In this document: piece by piece, positions 7,871 through 14,777 of the stretch
Layout of the letters: each line of letters starts with the position of its first letter
Numbering within the stretch: the first letter of the stretch is position 1
Assembly (NCBI GenBank): GCA_031277355.1
Contig: JAITMN010000078.1
Span: forward strand, 1 to 16,338
Direction: 5' to 3'
Origin: Nevskiaceae bacterium
GTDB taxonomy: Bacteria; Pseudomonadota; Gammaproteobacteria; Steroidobacterales; Steroidobacteraceae
DNA: 16,338 bases
Program-made: the position numbers and the translations under genes
Notes under the pieces: generated by a model
What the model saw: only the letters and a program-made list of their open reading frames with translations
What the model was told of the DNA's origin: nothing
Databases searched by the model: none

Positions 7871-9148
7871 ATGTTCCTGACCAAGAAGCATCTTTCCCGC
7901 CGCACGGTACTCAAGGGCGCGGGTGTCTCCATTGCGTTGCCACTGCTCGACGCGATGATCCCCGCCCACACCGCGCTGGCCAATACGGCGGCAGCCCCCC
8001 AGTCGCGCCTGGGCTTCGTGTACATCCCGCATGGCGCAGTGGAGAAGTTCTGGGTGCCGAAGAACACCGGCAAAGACTTCGAGTTCTCGCGCATCCTGAA
8101 GCCGCTGGAAGAAGTGCGTGATTACGTCACGCTGATCACGAACATCCGCAACAAGTCGGGCGAGCGGCAGAACCCGCCGCACGGCATCACCGAACAGGCC
8201 TGGCTCACCTGCCAGGATCCGCAGATGAACCCCTGGGGTCCGCAGGCCGGTATCTCCATCGACCAGATGGCCGCCAAGCAGATCGGACAAGACACCCCCA
8301 TCGCCTCGCTGGAACTGTGCGGCGAGCCCGGCGGCGCCACCTCCTACCGTGGCCCGAACCAGAGCCTTCCGCTGGAAGGCAACCCGCGCAAGGTGTTCTA
8401 CGGCATGTTCGGCCCCGGCGATTCCAACGCCGACCGCCTTGCACGCCTGCAAGCCACGGGCAGCCTGCTCGACTACGCGATGGAAGCCAGCAAGAGCCTG
8501 AATCGCCAACTGGGCGCGGCCGACCGCGCGCTGGTCAGCGATTACCTGGAATCGGTGCGCGAAGTCGAAGGCCGCGTTTCCAAGCTGATGGCCAAGGCCG
8601 ACTCGCTGGGCAACCTGCCCGATGCGCCGGTGGGCACGCCGGACGACTTCACCGAACTGGTGGACGTGCAATTCGAGATGATCGCGCTGGCCTTCCAGAC
8701 CGGCCAGACCCGCATCGCCACGATGCGCATGATCAAAGAAGCCTCGATGCGCACATTCCCCTCGGTGAATGTGGACGAAGCCTTTCATCCGCTCTCGCAC
8801 CACGGCGAGGACGCAGACAAACAGGAAAAACTGGCGCGCGTGCAGACCTACCAGATCGACCGTCTGGCGGGCTTCGCCAAGCGTCTGGCCGCCATCAAGG
8901 AAGGCGAGCGCAACATTCTGGACACGACGATCTTCATGTACGGCTCGAACCTGGGCAACTCCGACCTGCACAACTGCTCGCAGTTGCCGGTGCTGTTGCT
9001 GGGCAAGGGCGGCAACCTGAAGGGCAATCAGCACATCTCGGCCCCGGCGGACACGCCGCTGGCCAACGTGCTGTTGACCGTCGCGCAGCGCGCCAACGTC
9101 AACCTGGAAAAATTCGGCGACGCCACCGGTACATTCAGCGAGGCCTGA
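7871..9148 (+). CDS. Tat-exported DUF1552 protein
   Basis: A 425-residue protein of the DUF1552 family, whose function is not established. The N-terminus is a twin-arginine signal: SRRTVLK (Arg10, Arg11), a hydrophobic stretch (18-30) and a likely cut after AHTALA (about residue 37). It would therefore be exported folded, often a sign of a cofactor or metal. Family-like conserved segments include YIPHGA (51-56), a His-rich FHPLSHHG (305-312) and MYGSNLGNSDLHN (356-368), followed by a VLLLGKGG motif. These resemble the metal-site layout of DUF1501/alkaline-phosphatase-like proteins, but that relation is inference. Genes for DUF1592 and DUF1552 proteins commonly sit side by side, as here with a 16-base gap, so the two probably act together in the periplasm. 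The next gene starts 2 bases after its TGA. Confidence 0.88.
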   Translation: MFLTKKHLSRRTVLKGAGVSIALPLLDAMIPAHTALANTAAAPQSRLGFVYIPHGAVEKFWVPKNTGKDFEFSRILKPLEEVRDYVTLITNIRNKSGERQNPPHGITEQAWLTCQDPQMNPWGPQAGISIDQMAAKQIGQDTPIASLELCGEPGGATSYRGPNQSLPLEGNPRKVFYGMFGPGDSNADRLARLQATGSLLDYAMEASKSLNRQLGAADRALVSDYLESVREVEGRVSKLMAKADSLGNLPDAPVGTPDDFTELVDVQFEMIALAFQTGQTRIATMRMIKEASMRTFPSVNVDEAFHPLSHHGEDADKQEKLARVQTYQIDRLAGFAKRLAAIKEGERNILDTTIFMYGSNLGNSDLHNCSQLPVLLLGKGGNLKGNQHISAPADTPLANVLLTVAQRANVNLEKFGDATGTFSEA

Positions 9149-9149
9149 T

Positions 9150-10757
9150 ATGCGCAGCAAAGCAAAGGTGGCAACAGCAGTAGCCATCGCACTGTTGTCC
9201 GTTGCGGGCGTTGCCGCAGCGAACAGCGCTCTGGATGCGCCGGTCAAACCAGACGGCAGCACCGCACTGATGTGGGCGGCCTTCCAGGGCGATGTGGCCG
9301 AGGCCAAGCGCCTGATCGACGAAGGCGCCGACGTCAAGGTCGCCAACAACTACGGCGTCAATGCGATGCAATTGGCCGCCGACACGGCCAACACCGAGCT
9401 GATACAGCTACTGCTGAAAGCCGGCGCGGACCCCGAATCCCCCAACCCCGATGGCGAAACCGCGCTGCATGTCGTGGCGCGCAGCGGCAATCTGGAGGCT
9501 GCCAAGCTGTTGCTGGCGGCTGGCGCCAAAGTCGACGCCCGCGAGCGCTTCGGCGACCAAACGCCGCTGATGTGGGCCACGGCCCGCCGTCATCCGGCGA
9601 TGGTCGAACTGCTGCTGTCGAAAGGGGCGGACGTGAACGCTCGCGGCGCGGTTCGCGACTACAAGCGCGTAGCCACTGCCGAAAGCCGCGCTGCCACCCG
9701 TGATCGCGGTGGTCTCACGCCGCTGATGTACGCGGCTCGGGGCAACTGCCGTGAGTGCGTCGAAATTCTGCTGAAGTACAAGGCGGACGTGAATCTGCCC
9801 GATCCCTCGTTCATCGTTCCGATGTCCATCGCGATGATGGGCGGCAACTGGGATATCGCCAAGCGACTGATCGAAGCCGGCGCAGACGTCAATCAGTGGG
9901 ACATGAATGGCGGCTCTCCGCTGGCCGTGGCGATTGCCAACATGGGCACCCCCAACAACCGCAACCCGCTTGACCAGGACGAGCCCAACAAGGCCACTCC
10001 TCGCGAAGTGATCACGATGCTGCTTGATCGCGGCGCAAACCCGAACCAGCAGCTTTATCACGGCGCCAACGGCCTGGGCGGATCGGCTGATCGCGGCATG
10101 ACGCCGTTCCTGTCAGCCTGTAGCTCTGGCGACATCACGCTGGTCAAGCAGCTGCTGGAACATGGCGCCAACCCCAAACTGGCTACCGCAGACGGTCGCG
10201 GCCCCATCATCATGGTGGCAAGCGGTCGTGGCGGCGGTGGCGGTCGCGGCGGCGCTCGGGGTGCTCCTGCTGCTGCTGAGGGGGACGACGCAGCCGACGC
10301 GCCTGCAGCGGCGGGTGGTGCCCCTGCGGCGGGTCGTGCGCCTGCGCGTGCGAACCCGCAGGTGGAACTGATCAAGCTGCTGGCCGACGCCGGTGCAGAC
10401 GTGAATCTGGTAGGCAAGGTTCATCTGCTGGCGCGCACGCGCGGTGGCTCGGCGCTGCACTACGCCGTGCGCGCGGGCGGCAATAACCAGGTCATTGATG
10501 AACTGCTGTCCCTGGGGCTCAGCGTCAACGTCAAAGACGAAGACGGCCTCACGGCGCTCGACTACGCGATGGGTCGCGGCTATGTGCCCTTCCTGCAGAT
10601 GGCTCAGCCGGTCAACAAGCCGCTGGCCGACTTCCTGCGCAGCAAGGGTGCAAACGTCGAACTGGACGCCATCCCCGACTGGCCGCCGCAGGGTCCGCCC
10701 ATCGCCACCGCCGTCTATGACTCCTTCCTCTGGCCGGTGGACCCGGTAGGACCGTAA
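9150..10757 (+). CDS. Exported ankyrin-repeat protein
   Basis: A 535-residue protein with a Sec signal peptide (KAKVATAVAIALLSVAGVAA, cut near residue 24) followed by about nine ankyrin repeats, several ending in the typical GADVN/GANPN turn (60, 93, 160, 213, 245, 296, 340, 416). The repeats are interrupted by long inserts at about 165-187, 265-283 and 357-402; the last is Gly/Ala/Pro-rich. The tail (about 505-535) is Pro- and Trp-rich and lacks repeats. Ankyrin arrays bind proteins, so this may scaffold or protect the neighbouring periplasmic proteins; Pseudomonas AnkB, which supports the catalase KatB, is a known periplasmic precedent. The ATG lies 2 bases after the previous TGA, with GAGG (9140-9143) 6 bases upstream inside that gene. 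The next ATG follows its TAA directly, indicating co-translation. Confidence 0.9.
   Translation: MRSKAKVATAVAIALLSVAGVAAANSALDAPVKPDGSTALMWAAFQGDVAEAKRLIDEGADVKVANNYGVNAMQLAADTANTELIQLLLKAGADPESPNPDGETALHVVARSGNLEAAKLLLAAGAKVDARERFGDQTPLMWATARRHPAMVELLLSKGADVNARGAVRDYKRVATAESRAATRDRGGLTPLMYAARGNCRECVEILLKYKADVNLPDPSFIVPMSIAMMGGNWDIAKRLIEAGADVNQWDMNGGSPLAVAIANMGTPNNRNPLDQDEPNKATPREVITMLLDRGANPNQQLYHGANGLGGSADRGMTPFLSACSSGDITLVKQLLEHGANPKLATADGRGPIIMVASGRGGGGGRGGARGAPAAAEGDDAADAPAAAGGAPAAGRAPARANPQVELIKLLADAGADVNLVGKVHLLARTRGGSALHYAVRAGGNNQVIDELLSLGLSVNVKDEDGLTALDYAMGRGYVPFLQMAQPVNKPLADFLRSKGANVELDAIPDWPPQGPPIATAVYDSFLWPVDPVGP
10218..10355 (+). repeat. Low-complexity Gly/Ala/Pro coding stretch in the ankyrin gene
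   Basis: This GC-rich stretch of short G- and C-based runs encodes residues 357-402: first RGGGGGRGG-like, then Ala/Pro/Gly with a short acidic patch (EGDDAAD). It splits one ankyrin repeat between its two helices; VELIKLLADAGADVN resumes in the same frame afterwards. It is probably a flexible loop. No exact tandem unit suggesting phase variation was seen. Confidence 0.7.
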
Positions 10758-11723
10758 ATGACTATCTCCAGGCGCAATTTTCTGCGTGACAGCACGCAGG
10801 TTCTCTCCTGTGCATCGCTTCTGGGTGTATCGGGCCTTGCTTCGGCTGCCGCCAAACCCCGCATCGAGGTGAAGGACGTGAACGGCCTGGCGCTGTTCAC
10901 CGGTGCGGGCGGCAATGTGGTGGCGCTGCCCTCCCCCGAGGGCGCGCTGCTGATCGACGGCGGCTTGGCCGCCAACTCTGCCGCTCTGCTGAAGGCGGTG
11001 GCCTCCAACACGGGCAGCAAGCGCATCTCCACGCTGATCAACACGCACTGGCACCCCGAGCAGACCGGCTCGAACGAGGCGGTGGGCAAGACAGGCGCGA
11101 AGATCATCTCGCACGAGGTCACGCGGTTGGCGCTGGCCCGCAAGAACAATCCTTCGGCGCTGGTCAAAGGCGCTTATGGCGGATTGCCCAAGGAAGCGTT
11201 GCCCACGGTCACCACCTACAACACCGGCTCGCTGGAAGTTGCCGGTGAAACGGTGGACTACCGCTACCTGCCGGCCGCGCACACCAACGGCGATCTGTTG
11301 GTGCACTTCCCGAAGCACAACGTCATCGTGGCGGGTGGGCCGGTGGCGGGCAATGAATGGCCGGTGATCGATTGGATAGCCGGTGGCTTCTATCACGGCT
11401 TCCTGCGCTCCTACGAAATCCTCGCGGAGCTTGCAAAACCCGACACCCTCGTGATCGGCGCGGCGGGCGAACCGCTGACGGGTGCTGAAATCGCCCGGCG
11501 CAAGGACATCTACTGGGAGCTGTTCAAGCAGTTCTTCATCCTGTTCAACGTGGGCTTTGGCCCCGAAGACGTAGTGGCCTTCAATGCCGGTCAGGAATTC
11601 GTCGGCGTCACGCCGGTGGTGGCCGACCGTCCGTTGAAGGATCTGATCGAGAAGATGGGCGATCCGGCGCAGTTTCTGGAATGCGCCTACCGTGGCTTGC
11701 AGCAGGCCACGCTTCCGCACTGA
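10758..11723 (+). CDS. Tat-exported metallo-beta-lactamase-fold protein lacking Zn2 ligands
   Basis: A 321-residue protein with a twin-arginine signal (SRRNFLR, Arg5-Arg6, cut near ASA-AA, about 29-31) and an MBL fold of the SoxH-like hydrolase type (LLIDGG at 65-69, INTHWH at 94-99). The metal site is degraded. HxHxDH reads HWHPEQ (His97, His99, Glu101, Gln102). The second-strand His175 (AAHTNGD) remains. The usual GD is GG (193-194), and the terminal GHG is AAG (Ala236 in place of His). The three Zn1 ligands thus survive, while the Zn2 ligands and the bridging Asp are lost. Ordinary two-zinc hydrolysis is unlikely; a mononuclear or binding role is possible. Its ATG directly follows the ankyrin TAA, with AGGA 6 bases upstream. 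It is the last gene before a strong hairpin terminator. There is no basis to call it a beta-lactamase. Confidence 0.85.
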   Translation: MTISRRNFLRDSTQVLSCASLLGVSGLASAAAKPRIEVKDVNGLALFTGAGGNVVALPSPEGALLIDGGLAANSAALLKAVASNTGSKRISTLINTHWHPEQTGSNEAVGKTGAKIISHEVTRLALARKNNPSALVKGAYGGLPKEALPTVTTYNTGSLEVAGETVDYRYLPAAHTNGDLLVHFPKHNVIVAGGPVAGNEWPVIDWIAGGFYHGFLRSYEILAELAKPDTLVIGAAGEPLTGAEIARRKDIYWELFKQFFILFNVGFGPEDVVAFNAGQEFVGVTPVVADRPLKDLIEKMGDPAQFLECAYRGLQQATLPH

Positions 11724-11733
11724 CCGCAGCGGC

Positions 11734-11766
11734 AATGGGGCGCGCCGTTCTGGCCGCGCCCCATTT
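11734..11766 (+). terminator. Hairpin terminator after the four-gene operon
   Basis: AATGGGGCGCG (11734-11744) pairs perfectly with CGCGCCCCATT (11755-11765) across a 10-base loop, 11 bases after the stop of the MBL gene. The T run is short (ATTTG), so termination efficiency is uncertain, but the 11-pair GC-rich stem is the strongest hairpin noticed in the window. It separates the operon from the ABC gene. Confidence 0.75.
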
Positions 11767-11793
11767 GTAACTCACTTATAACCTTTTGGTAAT
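11765..11793 (+). promoter_or_regulatory. Possible promoter of the ABC ATPase gene
   Basis: TTGTAA (11765-11770) and GGTAAT (11788-11793) are 17 bases apart, each matching the sigma-70 consensus at four of six positions, in the AT-rich stretch between the hairpin and the ABC gene. The spacing is ideal but the boxes are mediocre, and the first overlaps the foot of the terminator. Confidence 0.3.
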
Positions 11794-11831
11794 GACTTGA
11801 GAACGCCGATGCCCGGTAGCATGGGCGGGTC

Positions 11832-13085
11832 ATGTCCATCACGCTCGATCAAGTCACCAAGCGCTACCAGGGCGTATCCGTCGTCAATGATGTCTCCGCG
11901 CAGATCGGCGAAGGGGAGTTCTTCGTGCTGCTGGGGCCCAGCGGCAGCGGCAAGAGCACGCTGCTGCGCGCGATTGCCGGGCTGACCGGCGTCAGCCACG
12001 GTCGCATCGCGCTGCACGGGCGCGACGTAACGCATGTCTCGGCGCGCGAACGCGGCGTGGGGTTGGTGTTCCAGAACTATGCGCTGTTTCGTCACATGAC
12101 GGTGGCGGAGAACATCGAATTCGCGCTGCGCGTGCGGCGGATGAAGCGCGCCGAACGGCTGACGCGACGGCAGGAACTGCTGCGGCTGGTGGCGCTGGAA
12201 GGGATGGACGAGCGTCTGCCGGCGCAGTTGTCCGGCGGCCAGCAGCAGCGCGTTGCGGTGGCGCGTGCGCTGGCGCACAAACCCGAAGTGCTGCTGCTCG
12301 ATGAGCCCTTCGGCGCGCTGGATGCGAAGATTCGCGAGGAATTGCGCCGCACCATCCGTCAGGTGCAGCGCGAGTTGAACATCACCACGGTGCTGGTGAC
12401 GCACGATCAGGAAGAAGCCTTCGCGATGGCCGATCGCATCGGCGTGATGAATCACGGGCGTCTGCTCGAAGTGGGCGCGCCCGATGAGCTTTACACGCGC
12501 CCGGCCACGCGCTTCGTCGCGACGTTTCTGGGCGCGGCGAATCTGCTGCTGGGCCAGCAGACACGCGATGACATCCACTTCGGCAAGCCCGGCGTGGATG
12601 ACGAGAACCTGCGCGCGCAGGAACGCGCGCATGAGGTGGTGGCGGTGCTGCGGCCAGAGGAAATCGAACTGGCCCCTGCCCGCTCGGCGCTCAGTTCGCG
12701 CTATCTGGCGCGCGGCACGGCCGATGAGATCGTGTTCACCGGCGCGATGGAACGGCTGCGCATTCGCGTGAACAAGGACGCCGACGAAGTGCAGCTTGCC
12801 CGCGTGACGGAGGGCGATGACGCCTTTCTCGAAGTCACGCGCACGCAGCCCGAACAGCGCGCGTTCGCGGTGAAGACGGGGCAGGACGTGGTGATCGGCG
12901 TTCGCCGCGTGCATGTGCTGCCCACGCCGCTGTCGAGCTTCACCGCCTGCGCGGCAAGCCAGACCGATGTGGATGTTCTCAAGCAGCTCGTGCATCGGCT
13001 GCGTCACAAGGTGGAGATCGACCCGGCCAATCCGCAGTTCTTGCAGACATCGGCCGGGTCGGGATACAAGCTCGTGGTGGAGTAG
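11832..13085 (+). CDS. CysA/PotA-type ABC importer ATPase with winged-helix-like tail
   Basis: The ATP-hydrolysing subunit of an importer for sulfate, molybdate, polyamine or a similar solute; the substrate cannot be read from this protein. All nucleotide-binding motifs are intact: Walker A GPSGSGKST (35-43), Q-loop Gln81, signature LSGGQQQR (133-140), Walker B VLLLDEP (153-159) and H-loop His191. A TOBE-like regulatory region follows (about 265-363). At 417 residues it is longer than the usual 340-360, and the extra C-terminus (378-417) resembles the second half of an OmpR-type DNA-binding domain. No permease or binding-protein gene lies nearby, so it is an orphan here. The ATG at 11832 has only a weak GGCGGG ahead of it, but it gives the expected N-terminus (SITLDQVTKRY). 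It ends 5 bases from the convergent esterase gene. Confidence 0.88.
   Translation: MSITLDQVTKRYQGVSVVNDVSAQIGEGEFFVLLGPSGSGKSTLLRAIAGLTGVSHGRIALHGRDVTHVSARERGVGLVFQNYALFRHMTVAENIEFALRVRRMKRAERLTRRQELLRLVALEGMDERLPAQLSGGQQQRVAVARALAHKPEVLLLDEPFGALDAKIREELRRTIRQVQRELNITTVLVTHDQEEAFAMADRIGVMNHGRLLEVGAPDELYTRPATRFVATFLGAANLLLGQQTRDDIHFGKPGVDDENLRAQERAHEVVAVLRPEEIELAPARSALSSRYLARGTADEIVFTGAMERLRIRVNKDADEVQLARVTEGDDAFLEVTRTQPEQRAFAVKTGQDVVIGVRRVHVLPTPLSSFTACAASQTDVDVLKQLVHRLRHKVEIDPANPQFLQTSAGSGYKLVVE
12963..13082 (+). other. Half winged-helix (OmpR/PhoB type) at the ABC C-terminus
   Basis: Residues 378-417 of the ABC protein (TDVDVLKQLVHRLRHKVEID to GSGYKLVVE) follow the pattern of the end of a response-regulator DNA-binding domain: recognition helix (VDV..H..RLR.K.E.DP.NP) and wing (TSAGSGYKL). 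The first half of that roughly 75-residue domain (LTPxEFxLL part) is not present upstream, where the TOBE region ends at about residue 363. It may be a fusion scar or a reused domain. Confidence 0.6.
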
Positions 13086-13090
13086 CGGTC

Positions 13091-14737
13091 TCAACCTCGC
13101 GCCGCAGGACGCTTCGCGCGCAACGCCGCCAGCGCCAGTCGTTCCTCCTTGTTCGGATCGTTCACCACCGCCACCTGATCGCCGAACATCATCGTCGGCA
13201 ATTCATTCGGCGTGAACGCGGGCCAGTTGGGCATGTCGGCGTGATTGGGGTTGCCGGTGCGCGCAAAGGCCGCCCACGCAGCGCTCATCACATGACCCAA
13301 TTGATAGCGCTGCTGCGCCGCGCCGGTCATCGACGAGGCAATGTCGAGGTTGTAGAACACGAACGGAATGTCGAGCGTGTGATACGAGCCCATTTGGTGG
13401 TTGTGCACCGGCGACTGCCAATGGAAGAAATACAGATAGCTGGCCGCACTGCCCTGCTCGGCTTTCAGACGGCACAGCAATTGCGCATTCGTGCGGCGGC
13501 TGTCGTCGGCTTCGGCCATCAGCCACAACATGCGATTGCGTGTGTCGGGGTGGCGGCGCTTGTAAAGTGCCAGCAACTTCTGCCCTTCGGCGGCGTCGTT
13601 GCCCGCCAGCCGCGTGGTGAACAGCTGCTGCATTTCCGCATCGGGCAATTCATAGGGGGGCGGGCCAAGCCAGCCGTTTTCGTTCTCGGTGGAACCGATC
13701 ATCAGCGGCACATTGGCCGAGAACGAAGGCGCGGTGGGGTCCCATTGATTGCGCGGAATGATCTTGCCGTCGATCACCGGGCCGCCGCCCAGACCGGCGA
13801 TGGCCGGCTCGCTGTAATAGGCTTTCTGGATGTCGCGCCAATCCATCTGCTGAAGGCGCTGCAATTGATTTTTCTGAATGCCGAGCTTGGCGATGAAACG
13901 CTCGGCGGCTTCGCTCGCGGCGCTGGCCGTTTGACCGCGAATGGCCGAACCGCTCTGCGCGATGCAGCGATGGAACAGACCCTGCGCCGAAGGCATCGCC
14001 ATCACCGTGGTGGTTTTGCCGCCGCCGCCGGACTGACCGAAGATCGTGACGCGGCTGGGATCACCGCCGAAGTTCTCGACGTTGTCCTTCACCCATTGCA
14101 GCACCGCCACCAGGTCTTGCACGCCCACATTGGTGGCGCCCGCCCACTGCTCGCCGCCGATATCGGCCAGATGCAGAAAGCCAAACACATTCAGGCGATG
14201 ATTCACGCCGATGACGACCACGTCTTCTTTCTTCGCAAGGTTGGTGCCGTCGTAGAGCAGATAATTGCCGGAACCGGCGGAGAAACCGCCGCCGTGCATC
14301 CACACCATCACCGGCCGCGCCTTGTTGTCGACGCCGGGCGTGAAGATGTTGATGGTCAGGCAATCCTCGCTCTGCGGCGTGAGACGGTTCACCGCCGTGA
14401 CCACTGGCGCGGGTTCTTCGCCGCCGGGTTCCATCGGCGCCGCCCAGGTGATCTCGAAGTGATCCTTCACGCCGGACCAGGCCGCCGGCGGTCGTGGCGG
14501 CATGAAGCGATTGGCCCCGCCGGTGGGCGCGCCATAGGGCACGCAGAAGAATTGATGCACGCCATCCTTGAGCCGGCCGCGCACGCTGCCGTAGCGCGTT
14601 TTTGCGGTGCCGCCGACGGTGGTGAGCCGGGTTTCCTGCGCCATCGCGCGCAGCGGCAGACCGCCGCAGGCCAATGCGCTGGCGCTCAGGCCCGCGCCCA
14701 GAAAATATCTGCGGTCCAGACGATTGCGGTCAAGCAT
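13091..14737 (-). CDS. Tat-exported type-B carboxylesterase
   Basis: A 548-residue alpha/beta hydrolase of the carboxylesterase/cholinesterase family, expected to cleave carboxylic esters in the periplasm. The twin-arginine signal is DRRYFLG (Arg9-Arg10), with a cut near RAMAQ (about 33). The oxyanion-hole HGGGF is at 148-152. The nucleophile is Ser236 in GQSGGG, where the family usually has GESAGG. The acid is probably Glu353 (STENENG) and the base His453 (GSYHTLDIPFVF). The family segment SEDCLTINIF is at 123-132. The set is complete, so it should be active. The ATG is preceded by GGGGGG about 5 bases upstream on the minus strand. It lies 40 bases downstream of the permease gene on the same strand and may be cotranscribed. 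The substrate is not predictable from sequence. Confidence 0.93.
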   Translation of the reverse strand: MLDRNRLDRRYFLGAGLSASALACGGLPLRAMAQETRLTTVGGTAKTRYGSVRGRLKDGVHQFFCVPYGAPTGGANRFMPPRPPAAWSGVKDHFEITWAAPMEPGGEEPAPVVTAVNRLTPQSEDCLTINIFTPGVDNKARPVMVWMHGGGFSAGSGNYLLYDGTNLAKKEDVVVIGVNHRLNVFGFLHLADIGGEQWAGATNVGVQDLVAVLQWVKDNVENFGGDPSRVTIFGQSGGGGKTTTVMAMPSAQGLFHRCIAQSGSAIRGQTASAASEAAERFIAKLGIQKNQLQRLQQMDWRDIQKAYYSEPAIAGLGGGPVIDGKIIPRNQWDPTAPSFSANVPLMIGSTENENGWLGPPPYELPDAEMQQLFTTRLAGNDAAEGQKLLALYKRRHPDTRNRMLWLMAEADDSRRTNAQLLCRLKAEQGSAASYLYFFHWQSPVHNHQMGSYHTLDIPFVFYNLDIASSMTGAAQQRYQLGHVMSAAWAAFARTGNPNHADMPNWPAFTPNELPTMMFGDQVAVVNDPNKEERLALAALRAKRPAARG

Positions 14738-14777
14738 GGTATCCCCCCGTTGTGTTGCCCGAAGGGTACCGCTGCGG

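Noticed and set aside
7835..9349. Minus-strand open frame (504 codons) under the DUF1552 gene
   Set aside because: Antisense shadow; the plus strand has a perfect GGAGG, a Tat signal and family motifs.
10215..10355. Frameshift in the ankyrin gene at the Gly/Ala-rich stretch
   Set aside because: Ankyrin sequence resumes in the same frame after the stretch, so it is an in-frame insertion.
10758..11723. Antibiotic resistance by the MBL-fold protein
   Set aside because: The dizinc site needed for metallo-beta-lactamase action is incomplete and the protein resembles SoxH-type hydrolases more than lactamases.
10113..11735. Minus-strand open frame (540 codons) under the MBL and ankyrin genes
   Set aside because: A shadow of two real genes with export signals and ribosome binding sites; no domain is visible in it.
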